A DNA stretch of 44,038 nt from RGIG426 sp045600765 (GCA_045600765.1 JAZRYM010000052.1:1-44038), one strand, 5' to 3'. Shown: positions 24,817 through 33,969, numbered from the stretch's first letter. The notes: generated by a model not told the origin, from the letters alone. Program-made: numbers and translations.

Positions 24817-24835
24817 AGACTAAAAAAGGTATACT
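24807..24835 (+). promoter_or_regulatory. Promoter of alr
   Basis: TTGCAT (24807-24812) and TATACT (24830-24835) with a 17-bp spacer. The predicted transcript start near 24842 falls inside the left arm of the hairpin at 24838-24879. Confidence 0.7.
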
Positions 24836-24837
24836 AT

Positions 24838-24879
24838 AAGACGGCGGATTTTTCAAATCGGTACAAAATCCGCCGTCTT
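24838..24879 (+). promoter_or_regulatory. 5'-terminal stem-loop of the alr transcript
   Basis: A perfect 15-bp inverted repeat, AAGACGGCGGATTTT (24838-24852) and its complement (24865-24879), around a 12-nt loop. It begins at the predicted transcription start. It may protect the 5' end of the mRNA. The following TTATTCTGTTCTTT is a poor terminator tail, so attenuation is less likely. Confidence 0.6.
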
Positions 24880-24938
24880 ATTCTGTTCTTTATGGCGCCA
24901 ACCGCGCCGGTGCAAGGGTTACAAGGGAGGAAACCGTT

Positions 24939-26120
24939 TTGGAACATTGGTTGAAACGAACGTGGGCGGAAATTGATTTGGATGCACTTTCGGACAACTT
25001 TCGCCGTATTCGCGCCGTGGTACATCCCGACTGCAATGTGATGGGCATCGTCAAAGCGGACGGTTACGGTCACGGAGCGGTTGCCTGCGCCAAAATGCTG
25101 AAAGAAGAGGGCGCGTCGTGGTTCGGCGTGTCCAACATCGAGGAGGCTATCCAACTGCGCCAGGCGGGTATTGTGGAGCCGATTCTTATCCTTTCGTACA
25201 CTCCCGTGGAGGAGACGGTGCGCCTTTCCGGCTACTGCCTGACCCAAGCGGTGGTCAACGCGGAATACGGGCGCGACTTAAACGCCCGCGCGGAGCAAGA
25301 GGGCGTCACCGTGCGGGTGCACCTCAAAGTGGATACCGGAATGTCCCGCGTGGGGTTTGTGTACCGCGACGCGAACGCGGACGAAACTACCCTTGCCGAA
25401 ATGGCGGAGGTGGCGCGGTTGCCGCACCTTAACGCGGAGGGGATTTTCACCCATTTTGCCGTGTCGGATGAGCCGGACGGCGAGGCGTTTACCCGCTTGC
25501 AGTTCGCCCGCTTTACCGAGGCGATTGACAAGTTGAAAGAGCGCGGCGTCACCTTTGCGCTTCGCCATTGTTGCAACAGCGCGGCGACCTTGCGCTTCCC
25601 CGAAATGCATCTCGATATGGTGCGGCCGGGTCTTATCCTTTACGGATTGATGCCGTCGGCATTTATGAAACCGCTGTTGCCGCTTCGTCCCGTGATGTCG
25701 ATGAAAACCCGCGTGTCGATGGTGAAAACCGTGCCGGCGGGCGAGACAATCAGTTACGGGCGCACCTACGAAACCACCCGTCCAACCACCATTGCTACCG
25801 TGCCGGTGGGGTATGCGGACGGCTATTCCCGCCAGTTGTCGAACAAAGCGGTGATGTTGCTCGGCGGTAAGCGGGTGCCGCTTTGCGGGCGCGTGTGTAT
25901 GGACCAAAGTATGCTCGACGTGACCGACGTGCCGGGCGTGTGCGCCGATACGACGGCGGTGGCGTTCGGACGGGACGGTGACGCGGAAATTCCCGTGGAG
26001 GAGTTCGCCGCCTGGTCGGGAACGATTAACTACGAAGCTGTTTGCGAAATCGGTAAGCGGGTGCCGCGTCTGTTCCTTAAAAACGGACGGGTCATCGGTC
26101 AACTGAACTACATTGTCTGA
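24939..26120 (+). CDS. alr: Alanine racemase
   Basis: A 393-residue PLP enzyme making D-alanine for peptidoglycan. The PLP lysine is Lys39 in GIVKADGYGHGA, the family signature. The opposing catalytic tyrosine is about residue 273 in ISYGRTYE. The C-terminal beta-domain includes VCMDQSMLDVTD. The start is TTG at 24939, 8 nt behind a strong AAGGGAGG; no ATG or GTG lies nearer the conserved WAEIDLDAL. A rare start codon behind a structured leader suggests moderated translation. It is followed 12 nt later by the AraC-type gene. Confidence 0.94.
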   Translation: MEHWLKRTWAEIDLDALSDNFRRIRAVVHPDCNVMGIVKADGYGHGAVACAKMLKEEGASWFGVSNIEEAIQLRQAGIVEPILILSYTPVEETVRLSGYCLTQAVVNAEYGRDLNARAEQEGVTVRVHLKVDTGMSRVGFVYRDANADETTLAEMAEVARLPHLNAEGIFTHFAVSDEPDGEAFTRLQFARFTEAIDKLKERGVTFALRHCCNSAATLRFPEMHLDMVRPGLILYGLMPSAFMKPLLPLRPVMSMKTRVSMVKTVPAGETISYGRTYETTRPTTIATVPVGYADGYSRQLSNKAVMLLGGKRVPLCGRVCMDQSMLDVTDVPGVCADTTAVAFGRDGDAEIPVEEFAAWSGTINYEAVCEIGKRVPRLFLKNGRVIGQLNYIV

Positions 26121-26132
26121 GGGAGAACGGAA

Positions 26133-27014
26133 ATGGGATACGAAAAAACGCTCATCAACAAAACCATTGAAGTGGACTATCTTGTGACCGTCCACTATTT
26201 TGAATACGGCAAGAACTTTAACTTTGCCGCCGAAAAACACGATTTCTGGGAACTTGTGTACGTGGATAAAGGGGAGGCTACCGTGTTGTCGGGTGACGTG
26301 CGGTATGCGCTTCGCCAGGGTGAAATCTTTTTCCACCGCCCGAACTCTATGCACGCCGCGGTCGCAAACGGGATGGTCGCGCCCAATATGGTGGTGCTGT
26401 CGTTCGGGTGCCAGTCGCCGGCAATGGAGTGGTTTGCCGACAAGCGGTTGACGGTGGGCGATGCGGAAAAACGCCTGCTCTCGATGATTGTGAAAGAGGC
26501 GCAAAGCGCTTTTGCATCGCCGCTCAACGACCCGTATTCAAACGGGCTGGAACGCGCGGAAAACCCCGTTGTCGGAAGCGAACAACTGGTGGGACTTCTG
26601 CTGGAAAGTTTGCTCATTCGCCTGCTTCGTCGCGGCGACGGCGCGCAGGAAACGCAAAAGTCGATGTCGTCCCTCAAAGTGCGCACCAACAACCAACTGG
26701 TGCACCGCGTGATTGAGTATATGAAATCCAACGTGCCGGAAAATCTCACTTTTGATGATGTGTGCCACTTTTCCGCCCAAAGCGCGACCAACCTCAAAAC
26801 CACCTTCAAACTGGTGACGGGGTACGGCGTGATGGAGTATTACCGCTTGTTGAAAGTGGAGACCGCCAAGCAGATGATGCGCGAGGGCAACTACAACATC
26901 ACAGAAATCGCCGATTATCTCGGCTATGCCTCGGTGCACTATTTCTCCCGCCACTTTAAGCAGGTGACGGGGATGACCCCGAGCGAATATACGATGTCCA
27001 TTCAGGCATTTTGA
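26133..27014 (+). CDS. AraC-family transcriptional regulator
   Basis: A 293-residue regulator. The N-terminal half is a cupin-like sensing domain (HDFWELVYVDKGEATVLSG, then LRQGEIFFHRPNSMHA). The C-terminal 100 residues hold two helix-turn-helix motifs, the second matching the AraC signature (NITEIADYLGYASVHYFSR, then HFKQVTGMTPSEY). Members usually bind a sugar or similar small ligand. The target is unknown: it sits between alr and dnaE, both housekeeping genes, without an adjacent transporter or catabolic gene. GAGGGAGAACGGAA precedes the ATG. Confidence 0.9.
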   Translation: MGYEKTLINKTIEVDYLVTVHYFEYGKNFNFAAEKHDFWELVYVDKGEATVLSGDVRYALRQGEIFFHRPNSMHAAVANGMVAPNMVVLSFGCQSPAMEWFADKRLTVGDAEKRLLSMIVKEAQSAFASPLNDPYSNGLERAENPVVGSEQLVGLLLESLLIRLLRRGDGAQETQKSMSSLKVRTNNQLVHRVIEYMKSNVPENLTFDDVCHFSAQSATNLKTTFKLVTGYGVMEYYRLLKVETAKQMMREGNYNITEIADYLGYASVHYFSRHFKQVTGMTPSEYTMSIQAF

Positions 27015-27037
27015 TTTTTTGAAACGAGGAACAGTCG

Positions 27038-30000
27038 ATGGCATTCGTGCATTTACACGTACATAGCGAGTACAGCCTTTTGGACGGCGCCTGCCGTATC
27101 AAAGGGCTTTGTTCGCGTGCCAAAGAACTCGGTCAAACCGCCGTTGCCGTTACCGACCACGGCGTGATGTACGGCGCGGTGGAATTTTACAAAGAAGCGC
27201 AAAAGCAGGGAATTCAGCCGATTATCGGGTGCGAGGTGTACGTCGCTCCGCGCGGACGGCGCGACAAGGAACACGCGCTTGACCGCGAGTATCACCACTT
27301 GGTCTTGCTTTGTGAGAACAACGAGGGGTATCAAAACCTTGTGAAACTGGTCTCTGCCGCGCATTTGGAGGGGTTTTACGTCAAACCCCGCGTTGACCGC
27401 GAATTGCTCGAAAAATACCACGGTGGGCTGATTGCGCTGTCCGCGTGTTTGGCGGGAGAAGTGCCGCGTGCGCTGTCCGCCGGAGAATACGAAAAGGCAA
27501 AAGAGACCGCGCAATGGTACAAAGACACGTTCGGCGCGGACAATTATTTTCTGGAATTGCAAGACCACGGGCTTGCCGAGCAAAAGCAGGTAAACCCGCA
27601 GATTTTGCGGCTTTCCAAAGAGCTCGATATTCCCGTCGTGTGCACGAACGACGCGCACTATCTCACGCGCGAGGATGCGGATACCCAGCGGGTGCTGTTG
27701 TGCATCCAAACGGGCCGCACGCTTGATGACCCGCCCGAACTCGCGTTCGAGACGGATGAGTTTTACCTCAAATCCGAAGAGGAGATGCGCGCGCTGTTCC
27801 CGAACGTGCCGGAAGCGGCGGATAATACCGAAAAAATCGCCGCGCGGTGCCACGTGACCTTTGAATTCGGCAAGACGAAGTTGCCGCACTATGATGCGCC
27901 CGGCGGCGACAGCACCGCCTATTTTGAACGCTTGTGTGAGGAGGGGCTTGCCCGCCGCTTTGCACATCCCACCGACGAGGCGAAAGCCCGCTTGCGCTAT
28001 GAAATGGACGTGGTGGAGCAGATGGGGTACGTGGACTACTACCTCATCGTGTTCGATTACGTGAACTACGCGAAAACGCATGGAATTCCCGTGGGGCCCG
28101 GGCGCGGCTCGGGTGCGGGAAGCCTTTGCGCTTACTGCATCGGCATTACCGATATTGACCCGCTGAAATACGACTTGCTGTTTGAGCGGTTTCTCAATCC
28201 CGAACGGGTGAGTATGCCCGACTTTGACGTGGATTTTTCCGACCGTCAGCGCCAGCAGGTGGTCGATTATGTGATTGAAAAGTACGGCGCCGACCACGTC
28301 GCGCAGATTGTCACGTTCGGAACGATGAAAGCGCGCGCCGCTATCCGCGACGTCGCGCGGGTGATGGGGTTGCCGTATGTCGTGTCGGATAAGGTCGCCA
28401 AAATGGTGCCGTTTGACCTCAAAATGACCCTCGACAAGGCGATGGAGATTTCGGTTGACCTGAAAGAACTGACCGAAGAAGACCCGCAGGTTAAAAAACT
28501 GATTGACACCGCTCGCCGTGTGGAGGGGATGCCGCGCCACGCCTCGACCCACGCCGCCGGTGTGGTGATTACCGCCGACCCGGTGGATGATTACGTGCCG
28601 CTTTGCTTAAACGGCGATGCGGCGGCAACGCAGTATACGATGACCACGCTCGACGAACTGGGGCTTCTCAAAATGGACTTTCTCGGACTTTCCAACTTGT
28701 CCATTATCGACGATGCGGAAAAACTGATTCGCCGCCACACGCCCGATTTCGACATCACGAACGTGTCGCTCGAAGAACCGCGGGTGTACGCCATGCTCCA
28801 AAAAGGGCAGACGGAGGGCGTGTTCCAGTTGGAGTCGGGCGGAATGAAACGGCTGATGACCCAGATGAAACCCGCGCAGTTTGAGGACATTATCGCGGCG
28901 ATTTCACTGTATCGTCCCGGCCCGATGGATTCCATTCCGCAATACATCCAAAACCGCAACGAGCCGGAAAAAACCGCCTATTTGCACGAATCGCTCCGTC
29001 CGATTTTGGGCGTGACCAACGGGGTGGCGATTTATCAGGAACAGGTGATGCAGATTTTCCGCGACCTCGCCGGTTACTCGCTCGGGCGCGCCGATATCGT
29101 GCGCCGCGCGATGAGTAAGAAGAAACACGACGTGATGGAACGCGAGCGGGAAGTGTTTATAAACGGTACGACCGACGGCGACGTGACGGTGGACGGGTGT
29201 GTCAAACGCGGCGTGCCCGCCAAAGTGGCGGATACGCTGTTTGACCAGTTGACCGCGTTCGCGTCCTATGCCTTTAACAAATCGCACGCCGCCGCCTATG
29301 CCGTGGTGGCGTATCGCACCGCCTATCTCAAATGTCTCTATCCGCGGGAGTATATGGCGGCGCTCCTCTCCGGCGCGCTGTTCGAGGGCAAAGTGGCCCG
29401 CTACCGCGACGAGTGCGCGCGGCTCGCCATTCGCACCTTGCCGCCCTCGGTCAACCGCAGTAACGCCGACTTTACGGTAGAGGGGAACGACATTCGTTTC
29501 GGCTTGCTTGCCGTCAAGAATATGGGACGTGCCGCCGCCGAACGCATTGCGTTTGAACGGGAGCAAAACGGGGAGTTTTCCTCGTTTATGGACTTTTGCC
29601 GCCGGATGAACGGGTATACCGAAATGAACCGCCGCGCGGTGGAAACGCTGATTAAATGCGGTGCGCTGGACGGATTGTCCGCCAACCGCCGCCAGATGCT
29701 CGAAAACTTCGACCGCGTGTGGGACGAGTTGGACAGCAACCGCCGCCGCGATATTGAGGGGCAAATCGGCTTTTTTGATGAGGAGAGTTTCGGCGGGTCG
29801 TCCGAACCGGAACTGCCCGCGTGCGAGGAATACCCGCTGTCCGACTTGCTTGCGATGGAAAAAGAGGCAACGGGGATGTACCTTTCGGGTCACCCGCTGT
29901 CGCCGTATCATGCGTTGTATGAGGACGGGCGATTGTCCCACCTTGACGAGATTTTCGCCGAGGCGGAGGAGCGCGGCCACGATGCCGTGGACGGCAAAAA

Positions 30001-30613
30001 CGTGGTGGTGCTCGGCATTGTGACCGCCTTGCGCGAGCGGATGACCCGCCAAAACGCGCAAATGGCGGCGGGCACAGTGGAGGATACCCGCGCCGCATCC
30101 GAAGCGGTCTTTTTCCCGAAGATGTACGCGCAGTACAAAGCGCTTGTAAAAAGCGGGCAACCGCTGCTTCTGTGTTGCCGTGTGTCCGCGCGGGAGGATG
30201 AGGAAGTCAAATTGACGGTAGACCGCGTGTTGCAAGCGCCGCCGGTAGGGGAGCCGCTTCCCGCGGAACTGCACCTTTTCAAACGGGATGACCGCCGACC
30301 GGCGCGCCAACCCGCGCCCGAAAAGCACCCGTCTGCGCCCACGCAAGCGGCACCGGCGACACCCTCCGCGCAATCTGCGCCGTCGGCGCGGCACGGCGTG
30401 TACTTGCGCTTGCCGTCGCGCGACTGCCCGGAATGGGAAAAAATCCAGCCGATTTTGCGGTATTTCTCGGGAAATGAACCGCTGTATTTGCGCCTGACCG
30501 ACACGGGCAAACTGGTGAAAGCGCCGCCCGAACGGTTTGTAGAGCCGCACGAGGAATTGCTGAAAGAACTGCGCCGCCTGCTCGGTGACGACAATGTGGC
30601 GAAGTTGGATTAG
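27038..30613 (+). CDS. dnaE: DNA polymerase III subunit alpha (DnaE)
   Basis: A 1191-residue C-family replicative polymerase. The N-terminal PHP domain begins FVHLHVHSEYSLLDGACRI. The polymerase palm aspartates lie in MPDFDVDFSDRQR (about 395-403). The glycine-rich GPGRGSGAGSL and thumb/fingers segments such as YRPGPMDSIPQYI are intact. A helix-hairpin-helix lies near 820-880 and an OB-fold near 980-1060. A Pro/Ala-rich linker (about 1090-1120) precedes a C-terminal segment of about 70 residues. Firmicutes also carry PolC, which is not in the window. GAGGAACAGTCG precedes the ATG. Confidence 0.96.
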   Translation: MAFVHLHVHSEYSLLDGACRIKGLCSRAKELGQTAVAVTDHGVMYGAVEFYKEAQKQGIQPIIGCEVYVAPRGRRDKEHALDREYHHLVLLCENNEGYQNLVKLVSAAHLEGFYVKPRVDRELLEKYHGGLIALSACLAGEVPRALSAGEYEKAKETAQWYKDTFGADNYFLELQDHGLAEQKQVNPQILRLSKELDIPVVCTNDAHYLTREDADTQRVLLCIQTGRTLDDPPELAFETDEFYLKSEEEMRALFPNVPEAADNTEKIAARCHVTFEFGKTKLPHYDAPGGDSTAYFERLCEEGLARRFAHPTDEAKARLRYEMDVVEQMGYVDYYLIVFDYVNYAKTHGIPVGPGRGSGAGSLCAYCIGITDIDPLKYDLLFERFLNPERVSMPDFDVDFSDRQRQQVVDYVIEKYGADHVAQIVTFGTMKARAAIRDVARVMGLPYVVSDKVAKMVPFDLKMTLDKAMEISVDLKELTEEDPQVKKLIDTARRVEGMPRHASTHAAGVVITADPVDDYVPLCLNGDAAATQYTMTTLDELGLLKMDFLGLSNLSIIDDAEKLIRRHTPDFDITNVSLEEPRVYAMLQKGQTEGVFQLESGGMKRLMTQMKPAQFEDIIAAISLYRPGPMDSIPQYIQNRNEPEKTAYLHESLRPILGVTNGVAIYQEQVMQIFRDLAGYSLGRADIVRRAMSKKKHDVMEREREVFINGTTDGDVTVDGCVKRGVPAKVADTLFDQLTAFASYAFNKSHAAAYAVVAYRTAYLKCLYPREYMAALLSGALFEGKVARYRDECARLAIRTLPPSVNRSNADFTVEGNDIRFGLLAVKNMGRAAAERIAFEREQNGEFSSFMDFCRRMNGYTEMNRRAVETLIKCGALDGLSANRRQMLENFDRVWDELDSNRRRDIEGQIGFFDEESFGGSSEPELPACEEYPLSDLLAMEKEATGMYLSGHPLSPYHALYEDGRLSHLDEIFAEAEERGHDAVDGKNVVVLGIVTALRERMTRQNAQMAAGTVEDTRAASEAVFFPKMYAQYKALVKSGQPLLLCCRVSAREDEEVKLTVDRVLQAPPVGEPLPAELHLFKRDDRRPARQPAPEKHPSAPTQAAPATPSAQSAPSARHGVYLRLPSRDCPEWEKIQPILRYFSGNEPLYLRLTDTGKLVKAPPERFVEPHEELLKELRRLLGDDNVAKLD

Positions 30614-30663
30614 CGTCGAAATTCGTCGAAATGTGTTTTTTGTGAGGAAAACGTAAATTTTCC

Positions 30664-30692
30664 TTGTGGAACGGAAAAAAGTCTGCTATACT
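30664..30692 (+). promoter_or_regulatory. Promoter of pfkA
   Basis: TTGTGG (30664-30669) and TATACT (30687-30692) with a 17-bp spacer, 53 nt before the start. Confidence 0.6.
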
Positions 30693-30745
30693 TATTTTTT
30701 AGTGTGACTTTGCATAAATTTTTAAGTGGTTGAGGAGGATATGAA

Positions 30746-31711
30746 ATGTCCGTTAAAAAAATTGCTGTCTTAACAAGCGGCGGTGACGCGCCGGGAATGA
30801 ACGCCGCGGTACGTGCCGTGGTGCGTACTGCGCTCGCGCGCGGGATTCAGGTGATGGGCGTGTATCGCGGCTATCACGGTCTTATCCGCGACGAGGTGGA
30901 GGATATGGATTTGCGCTCGGTGGCAGATATTATCCACCGCGGCGGTACGATGCTGTATACCGCGCGTAGCGAGTCGTTCCGCCACGAAGAGGGCGTGAAA
31001 AAAGGTGTCGAAATTTGTCAGAAACACGAGATTGAAGGTCTTGTGTGTATCGGCGGCGACGGTACCTTCCGCGGCGCGCAAGACCTTTGCCGTCACGGCA
31101 TTCCGTGTATCGGCATTCCCGCGACCATCGACAACGATATTTCCTGCTGTCAGCACACCATCGGTTTTGATACCGCGCTGAACACCTGCGTGGAGATGAT
31201 TGATAAACTGCGCGATACCGCGCAATCGCACGACCGTGTCAGCCTTGTCGAAGTGATGGGTCGCCGTTCGGGTGAACTGGCGCTCGGTGTCGGTCTTGCC
31301 GTCGGTGCAACCGCGATTTTAGTACCGGAGATGCAGTACGACTTGACCGCGATTATCGACCGTATCAAGACGATTTCCGCCAACGGCAAAAAGCATTTTA
31401 TCATCGTGGTTGCCGAGGGTGTCGGCGGCACGGTGGAAATGGCAAAACGGATTGAAGAAGCCACCGGCGCGGAAGCGCGCGCGACCATTCTCGGCCACGT
31501 GCAACGCGGCGGTTCGCCCACGGCGTTTGACCGCAAAATGGCGAGCGAAATGGGCCACCACGCGGTGGAACTGCTTATCGCCGGCAAGAGCAACCGCGTC
31601 GTTGCGAGCCAGGACGATATGATTCGCGACTACGACATCGAGCAAGCGCTGTCGATGCGCAAGCCGTTCCCGAGTGATCAGTACGAAATCGCGCAAGAAC
31701 TCTCGATTTAA
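30746..31711 (+). CDS. pfkA: 6-phosphofructokinase
   Basis: A 321-residue PfkA of normal length, phosphorylating fructose 6-phosphate in glycolysis. The N-terminal LTSGGDAPGMNAAVRAVV, the nucleotide loop IGGDGTFRGAQ, TIDNDI with the catalytic aspartate, and VEVMGRRSGELAL are present. GGDG at the position-104 determinant (not GGDD) indicates ATP rather than pyrophosphate. The neighbouring determinant, Gly124 in E. coli (Lys in PPi enzymes), is Ala here (IPATIDND). ATP use is still the best call. GAGGAGGAT precedes the ATG. Confidence 0.93.
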   Translation: MSVKKIAVLTSGGDAPGMNAAVRAVVRTALARGIQVMGVYRGYHGLIRDEVEDMDLRSVADIIHRGGTMLYTARSESFRHEEGVKKGVEICQKHEIEGLVCIGGDGTFRGAQDLCRHGIPCIGIPATIDNDISCCQHTIGFDTALNTCVEMIDKLRDTAQSHDRVSLVEVMGRRSGELALGVGLAVGATAILVPEMQYDLTAIIDRIKTISANGKKHFIIVVAEGVGGTVEMAKRIEEATGAEARATILGHVQRGGSPTAFDRKMASEMGHHAVELLIAGKSNRVVASQDDMIRDYDIEQALSMRKPFPSDQYEIAQELSI

Positions 31712-31723
31712 TCGGCGAGTATT

Positions 31724-31849
31724 TTTCCGCCATTTCGCGACGACCTCCTCTTGACGGGCACATAGCCCGTCGGCGAGGTGTTCGCCGCGCCTGACGAAAA
31801 AATCTTTCGCCGATGCGGGAAACAGTTTCCGCCATTTCACGACGACCTC
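31724..31849 (+). repeat. Direct repeat pair flanking a small hairpin, downstream of pfkA
   Basis: A 24-nt sequence at 31724-31747 recurs at 31826-31849 with one mismatch. Between them GACGGGC/GCCCGTC (31753-31771) forms a 7-bp hairpin without a T run. No gene is seen in 31712-31923. Confidence 0.7.
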
Positions 31850-31923
31850 GCAAAAAATCTCACTTGCAAAAATCCTACTTAATGAGCGATACCATTTACC
31901 ACAAAACGAAAGGCGGTGAGCCG

Positions 31924-33468
31924 ATGGAACAACCGAACAAACAACCGACCGAACAACCGATTGCGGCGAGCATTTCTTTTGACCGCAAACGCACCCGTCC
32001 TTCGGTGATGAAGAAACTGCGTGCCGATTGGGCGGAGTTTGTGGCGTGGCTGAAAGAGCCGTTTTGGTGGAAAGTTTGCCTGATTGCGGCGATTTTGTTT
32101 TCCGTCGGGTTCTGCTTGCCGGCTATTCGCAACTGCGGTATCGTGGCGAACTACAATGGCGAGAGTTGGTATCTGTTCAGCCAGCCGGACTACGTGCAGG
32201 CGACCGATGCGGTGATGAAAGGGCGGGTGTCGCTCGATATTGAGCCATCGCCCGAACTGCTCGCGCTTGAAAATCCCTATGACCCGGAAGCGCGTGAGAA
32301 CGTTCTCTATCTGTGGGATCACGCCTTTTACAAAGGGCAATATTATATGTACTTCGGGCCGGCACCGGTGTTTACGGTGTATTTGCCGTTTTACGCGGTG
32401 TCGGGCGATATGCCGAACAACGTGACCGCGTGCGTCATTTTGGCGCTGTATTGTTGTTTGACCGTGCCGCTTGCGCTGTTTGAATGGGTGCGACGGTTTG
32501 CACCGAAAAGTTCGCCGTTTTTGGTCGGATTTGCTTCTTTTGTGCTCGTTGCGGTGAGCGGCGTGTACCTGCATATCAGCTACTCGAAGCAGTACCAAAT
32601 CCCGTACCTTTCCGCGACGGCGATGGGATTTTTGTTCTGCTATCTTGCGCTACGGGCGTTGCGGTGCAAAAAGCCGTGGTCTCGCGCCGTGGTGCTGGCG
32701 CTTGCCGGCGTGTCTTTTGTGGCGACGGTGGCATCCCGTCCGACGATGGCGCTCATCTTTTTGGCGCCGCTTCCCATCGTGTTTTTCGATATTTTCAAGC
32801 CGTTTAAGTGGAAAAAAGTGGGTGCCGACTTGTGTGCGCTCGGTATTCCGGTGCTTATCGGTGCGGCTTTGATGATGTGGTACAACGTCGCGCGTTTCGG
32901 CAACCCGTTTGACTTCGGGCAGAAGTATCAACTGACGGTGTTTGACGTGTCGATGTATTCGCTTTCGGGCGGGCTATTCGTTCATTCGATGATTCACTAC
33001 CTTTTCCAAATGCCCACGTTCGACGGCAAGCCGCCGTTCCCGTGCCGCAGTTTGGTGCAGCTTGATTACGGCCGCTATATGTACGTTGACCGCACGGTGG
33101 GCGCGTTTGCTTTCCCGACGACACTCGGCACGCTGTTTGCTCCCGCGGTGCTCTCCTTCAAAAAAGACCTCGGTAAAACGCTTTCGTATCTGTTTATCCC
33201 GGTGTGTGCCGTGGCGATTTCGTTTGTGGATTTTTGTCTCGCGGGTGTGAATTTGCGCTACGTGTTCGACATTGTGCCGATGCTCACGTTCCTCGGACTG
33301 CTTGTGTGGATGGAATGTTGTAAAAAAGCGACCGGCAAAACGAAAACGGTGCTTGTCTGTGTCGGTCTTGTGCTGTGTCTTGCCGCGCTGTATGTCAGTT
33401 ACGGACTGGTGATGACCCACGGCGGCGCCGGCTCGCAAGAACCGGAATGTTTGTTCCACAAGTTGTAA
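31924..33468 (+). CDS. Polytopic membrane protein, possible GT-C-like glycosyltransferase
   Basis: A 514-residue protein with a cytoplasmic, Gln/Pro-rich N-terminus (about 1-50) and roughly nine to eleven predicted helices, including VCLIAAILFSVGFCL and VTACVILALYCCLTVPLALF. A large loop after the first helix (about 75-140) holds several acidic and aromatic residues, as in GT-C enzymes, but no family motif is certain. Transfer of lipid-linked sugars is only a possibility. The ATG at 31924 is chosen for its GGCGGTGAG; an in-frame ATG at 31882 has no ribosome site. The C-terminus ends after one more helix with a short Cys-containing tail. Confidence 0.7.
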   Translation: MEQPNKQPTEQPIAASISFDRKRTRPSVMKKLRADWAEFVAWLKEPFWWKVCLIAAILFSVGFCLPAIRNCGIVANYNGESWYLFSQPDYVQATDAVMKGRVSLDIEPSPELLALENPYDPEARENVLYLWDHAFYKGQYYMYFGPAPVFTVYLPFYAVSGDMPNNVTACVILALYCCLTVPLALFEWVRRFAPKSSPFLVGFASFVLVAVSGVYLHISYSKQYQIPYLSATAMGFLFCYLALRALRCKKPWSRAVVLALAGVSFVATVASRPTMALIFLAPLPIVFFDIFKPFKWKKVGADLCALGIPVLIGAALMMWYNVARFGNPFDFGQKYQLTVFDVSMYSLSGGLFVHSMIHYLFQMPTFDGKPPFPCRSLVQLDYGRYMYVDRTVGAFAFPTTLGTLFAPAVLSFKKDLGKTLSYLFIPVCAVAISFVDFCLAGVNLRYVFDIVPMLTFLGLLVWMECCKKATGKTKTVLVCVGLVLCLAALYVSYGLVMTHGGAGSQEPECLFHKL

Positions 33469-33484
33469 AAGAGCATCACCGTAG

Positions 33485-33506
33485 GGGACGGCGCCCTCGA
33501 CGTCCC
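33485..33506 (+). repeat. Short inverted repeat downstream of membrane protein gene
   Basis: GGGACG/CGTCCC with a 10-nt spacer. The GTAGGGGACG context looks like a short dispersed repeat, which cannot be tested from a single window. Confidence 0.4.
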
Positions 33507-33553
33507 TTTGTGGTATGTTTGTACCAATCTATGGCTATGCATATATAAAAACG

Positions 33554-33582
33554 AAAAAGCGCGGACGGTGTCCGCGCTTTTT
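33554..33582. terminator. Bidirectional intrinsic terminator
   Basis: AAAAAGCGCGGAC/GTCCGCGCTTTTT, a perfect 13-bp stem with a GGT loop and T runs on both strands. It separates the convergent membrane protein gene and the small minus-strand gene. Confidence 0.85.
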
Positions 33583-33603
33583 GCTTTTCATTTATTGGTT
33601 GCT

Positions 33604-33822
33604 TTATTTGTCGTTTTGGTGCGGCCAAAGGGGACTGCCGCCGGCGATTTCGTCCAATCCCACGCGAGGCGAAAATCCCGTTCCCGGATAGCGACGGTCA
33701 TCACCGGGGATACCGAAAAATCCGGTGGTGGCGTTTTGTCCTTGCCGTCCGCCGAAAATCACGTCCGGCGCGTCCGACGGTTCCCGTTGCCACGGACGCG
33801 GTTTTTTCTTGCGTTCGTTCAT
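33604..33822 (-). CDS. Small hypothetical protein (72 aa)
   Basis: A 72-residue, strongly basic, Gly/Pro-rich soluble protein that I do not recognise. It opens MNERKKKPRPWQREP and contains VIFGGRQGQ, FFGIPGDDRRYPG and a C-terminal SPLWPHQNDK. It has no signal peptide, helix-rich region or cysteine. Support for a real gene is a strong AAAAGGAGG 7-8 nt before the ATG, a bidirectional terminator just beyond its stop, and no competing gene on the other strand. A TTGACT at 33870-33865 could be its -35 box, but the -10 is unclear. Low complexity suggests a disordered protein. Confidence 0.6.
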   Translation of the reverse strand: MNERKKKPRPWQREPSDAPDVIFGGRQGQNATTGFFGIPGDDRRYPGTGFSPRVGLDEIAGGSPLWPHQNDK

Positions 33823-33904
33823 ACGTTTTCCCTCCTTTTGGAGTTAGTATGTGCGAAAAAACAAAGTCAAACCGTGGAAAAATCCGTTTTTTTACCAATT
33901 TTTC

Positions 33905-33933
33905 TTGATTATCCGAAAAAGACGTGTTATACT
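33905..33933 (+). promoter_or_regulatory. Promoter of tepA-ftsK
   Basis: TTGATT (33905-33910) and TATACT (33928-33933) with a 17-bp spacer, giving a leader of about 60 nt. Confidence 0.7.
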
Positions 33934-33969
33934 ATATCTTGTATATTTATAGGCATTTCGGGCATTCTA

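Noticed and set aside
31753..31771. GACGGGC/GCCCGTC hairpin as the pfkA terminator
   Set aside because: There is no T run after the stem, and it lies between direct repeats, so termination is not supported.
31882..31923. Upstream ATG for the membrane protein gene
   Set aside because: There is no ribosome site before 31882, whereas GGCGGTGAG precedes 31924.
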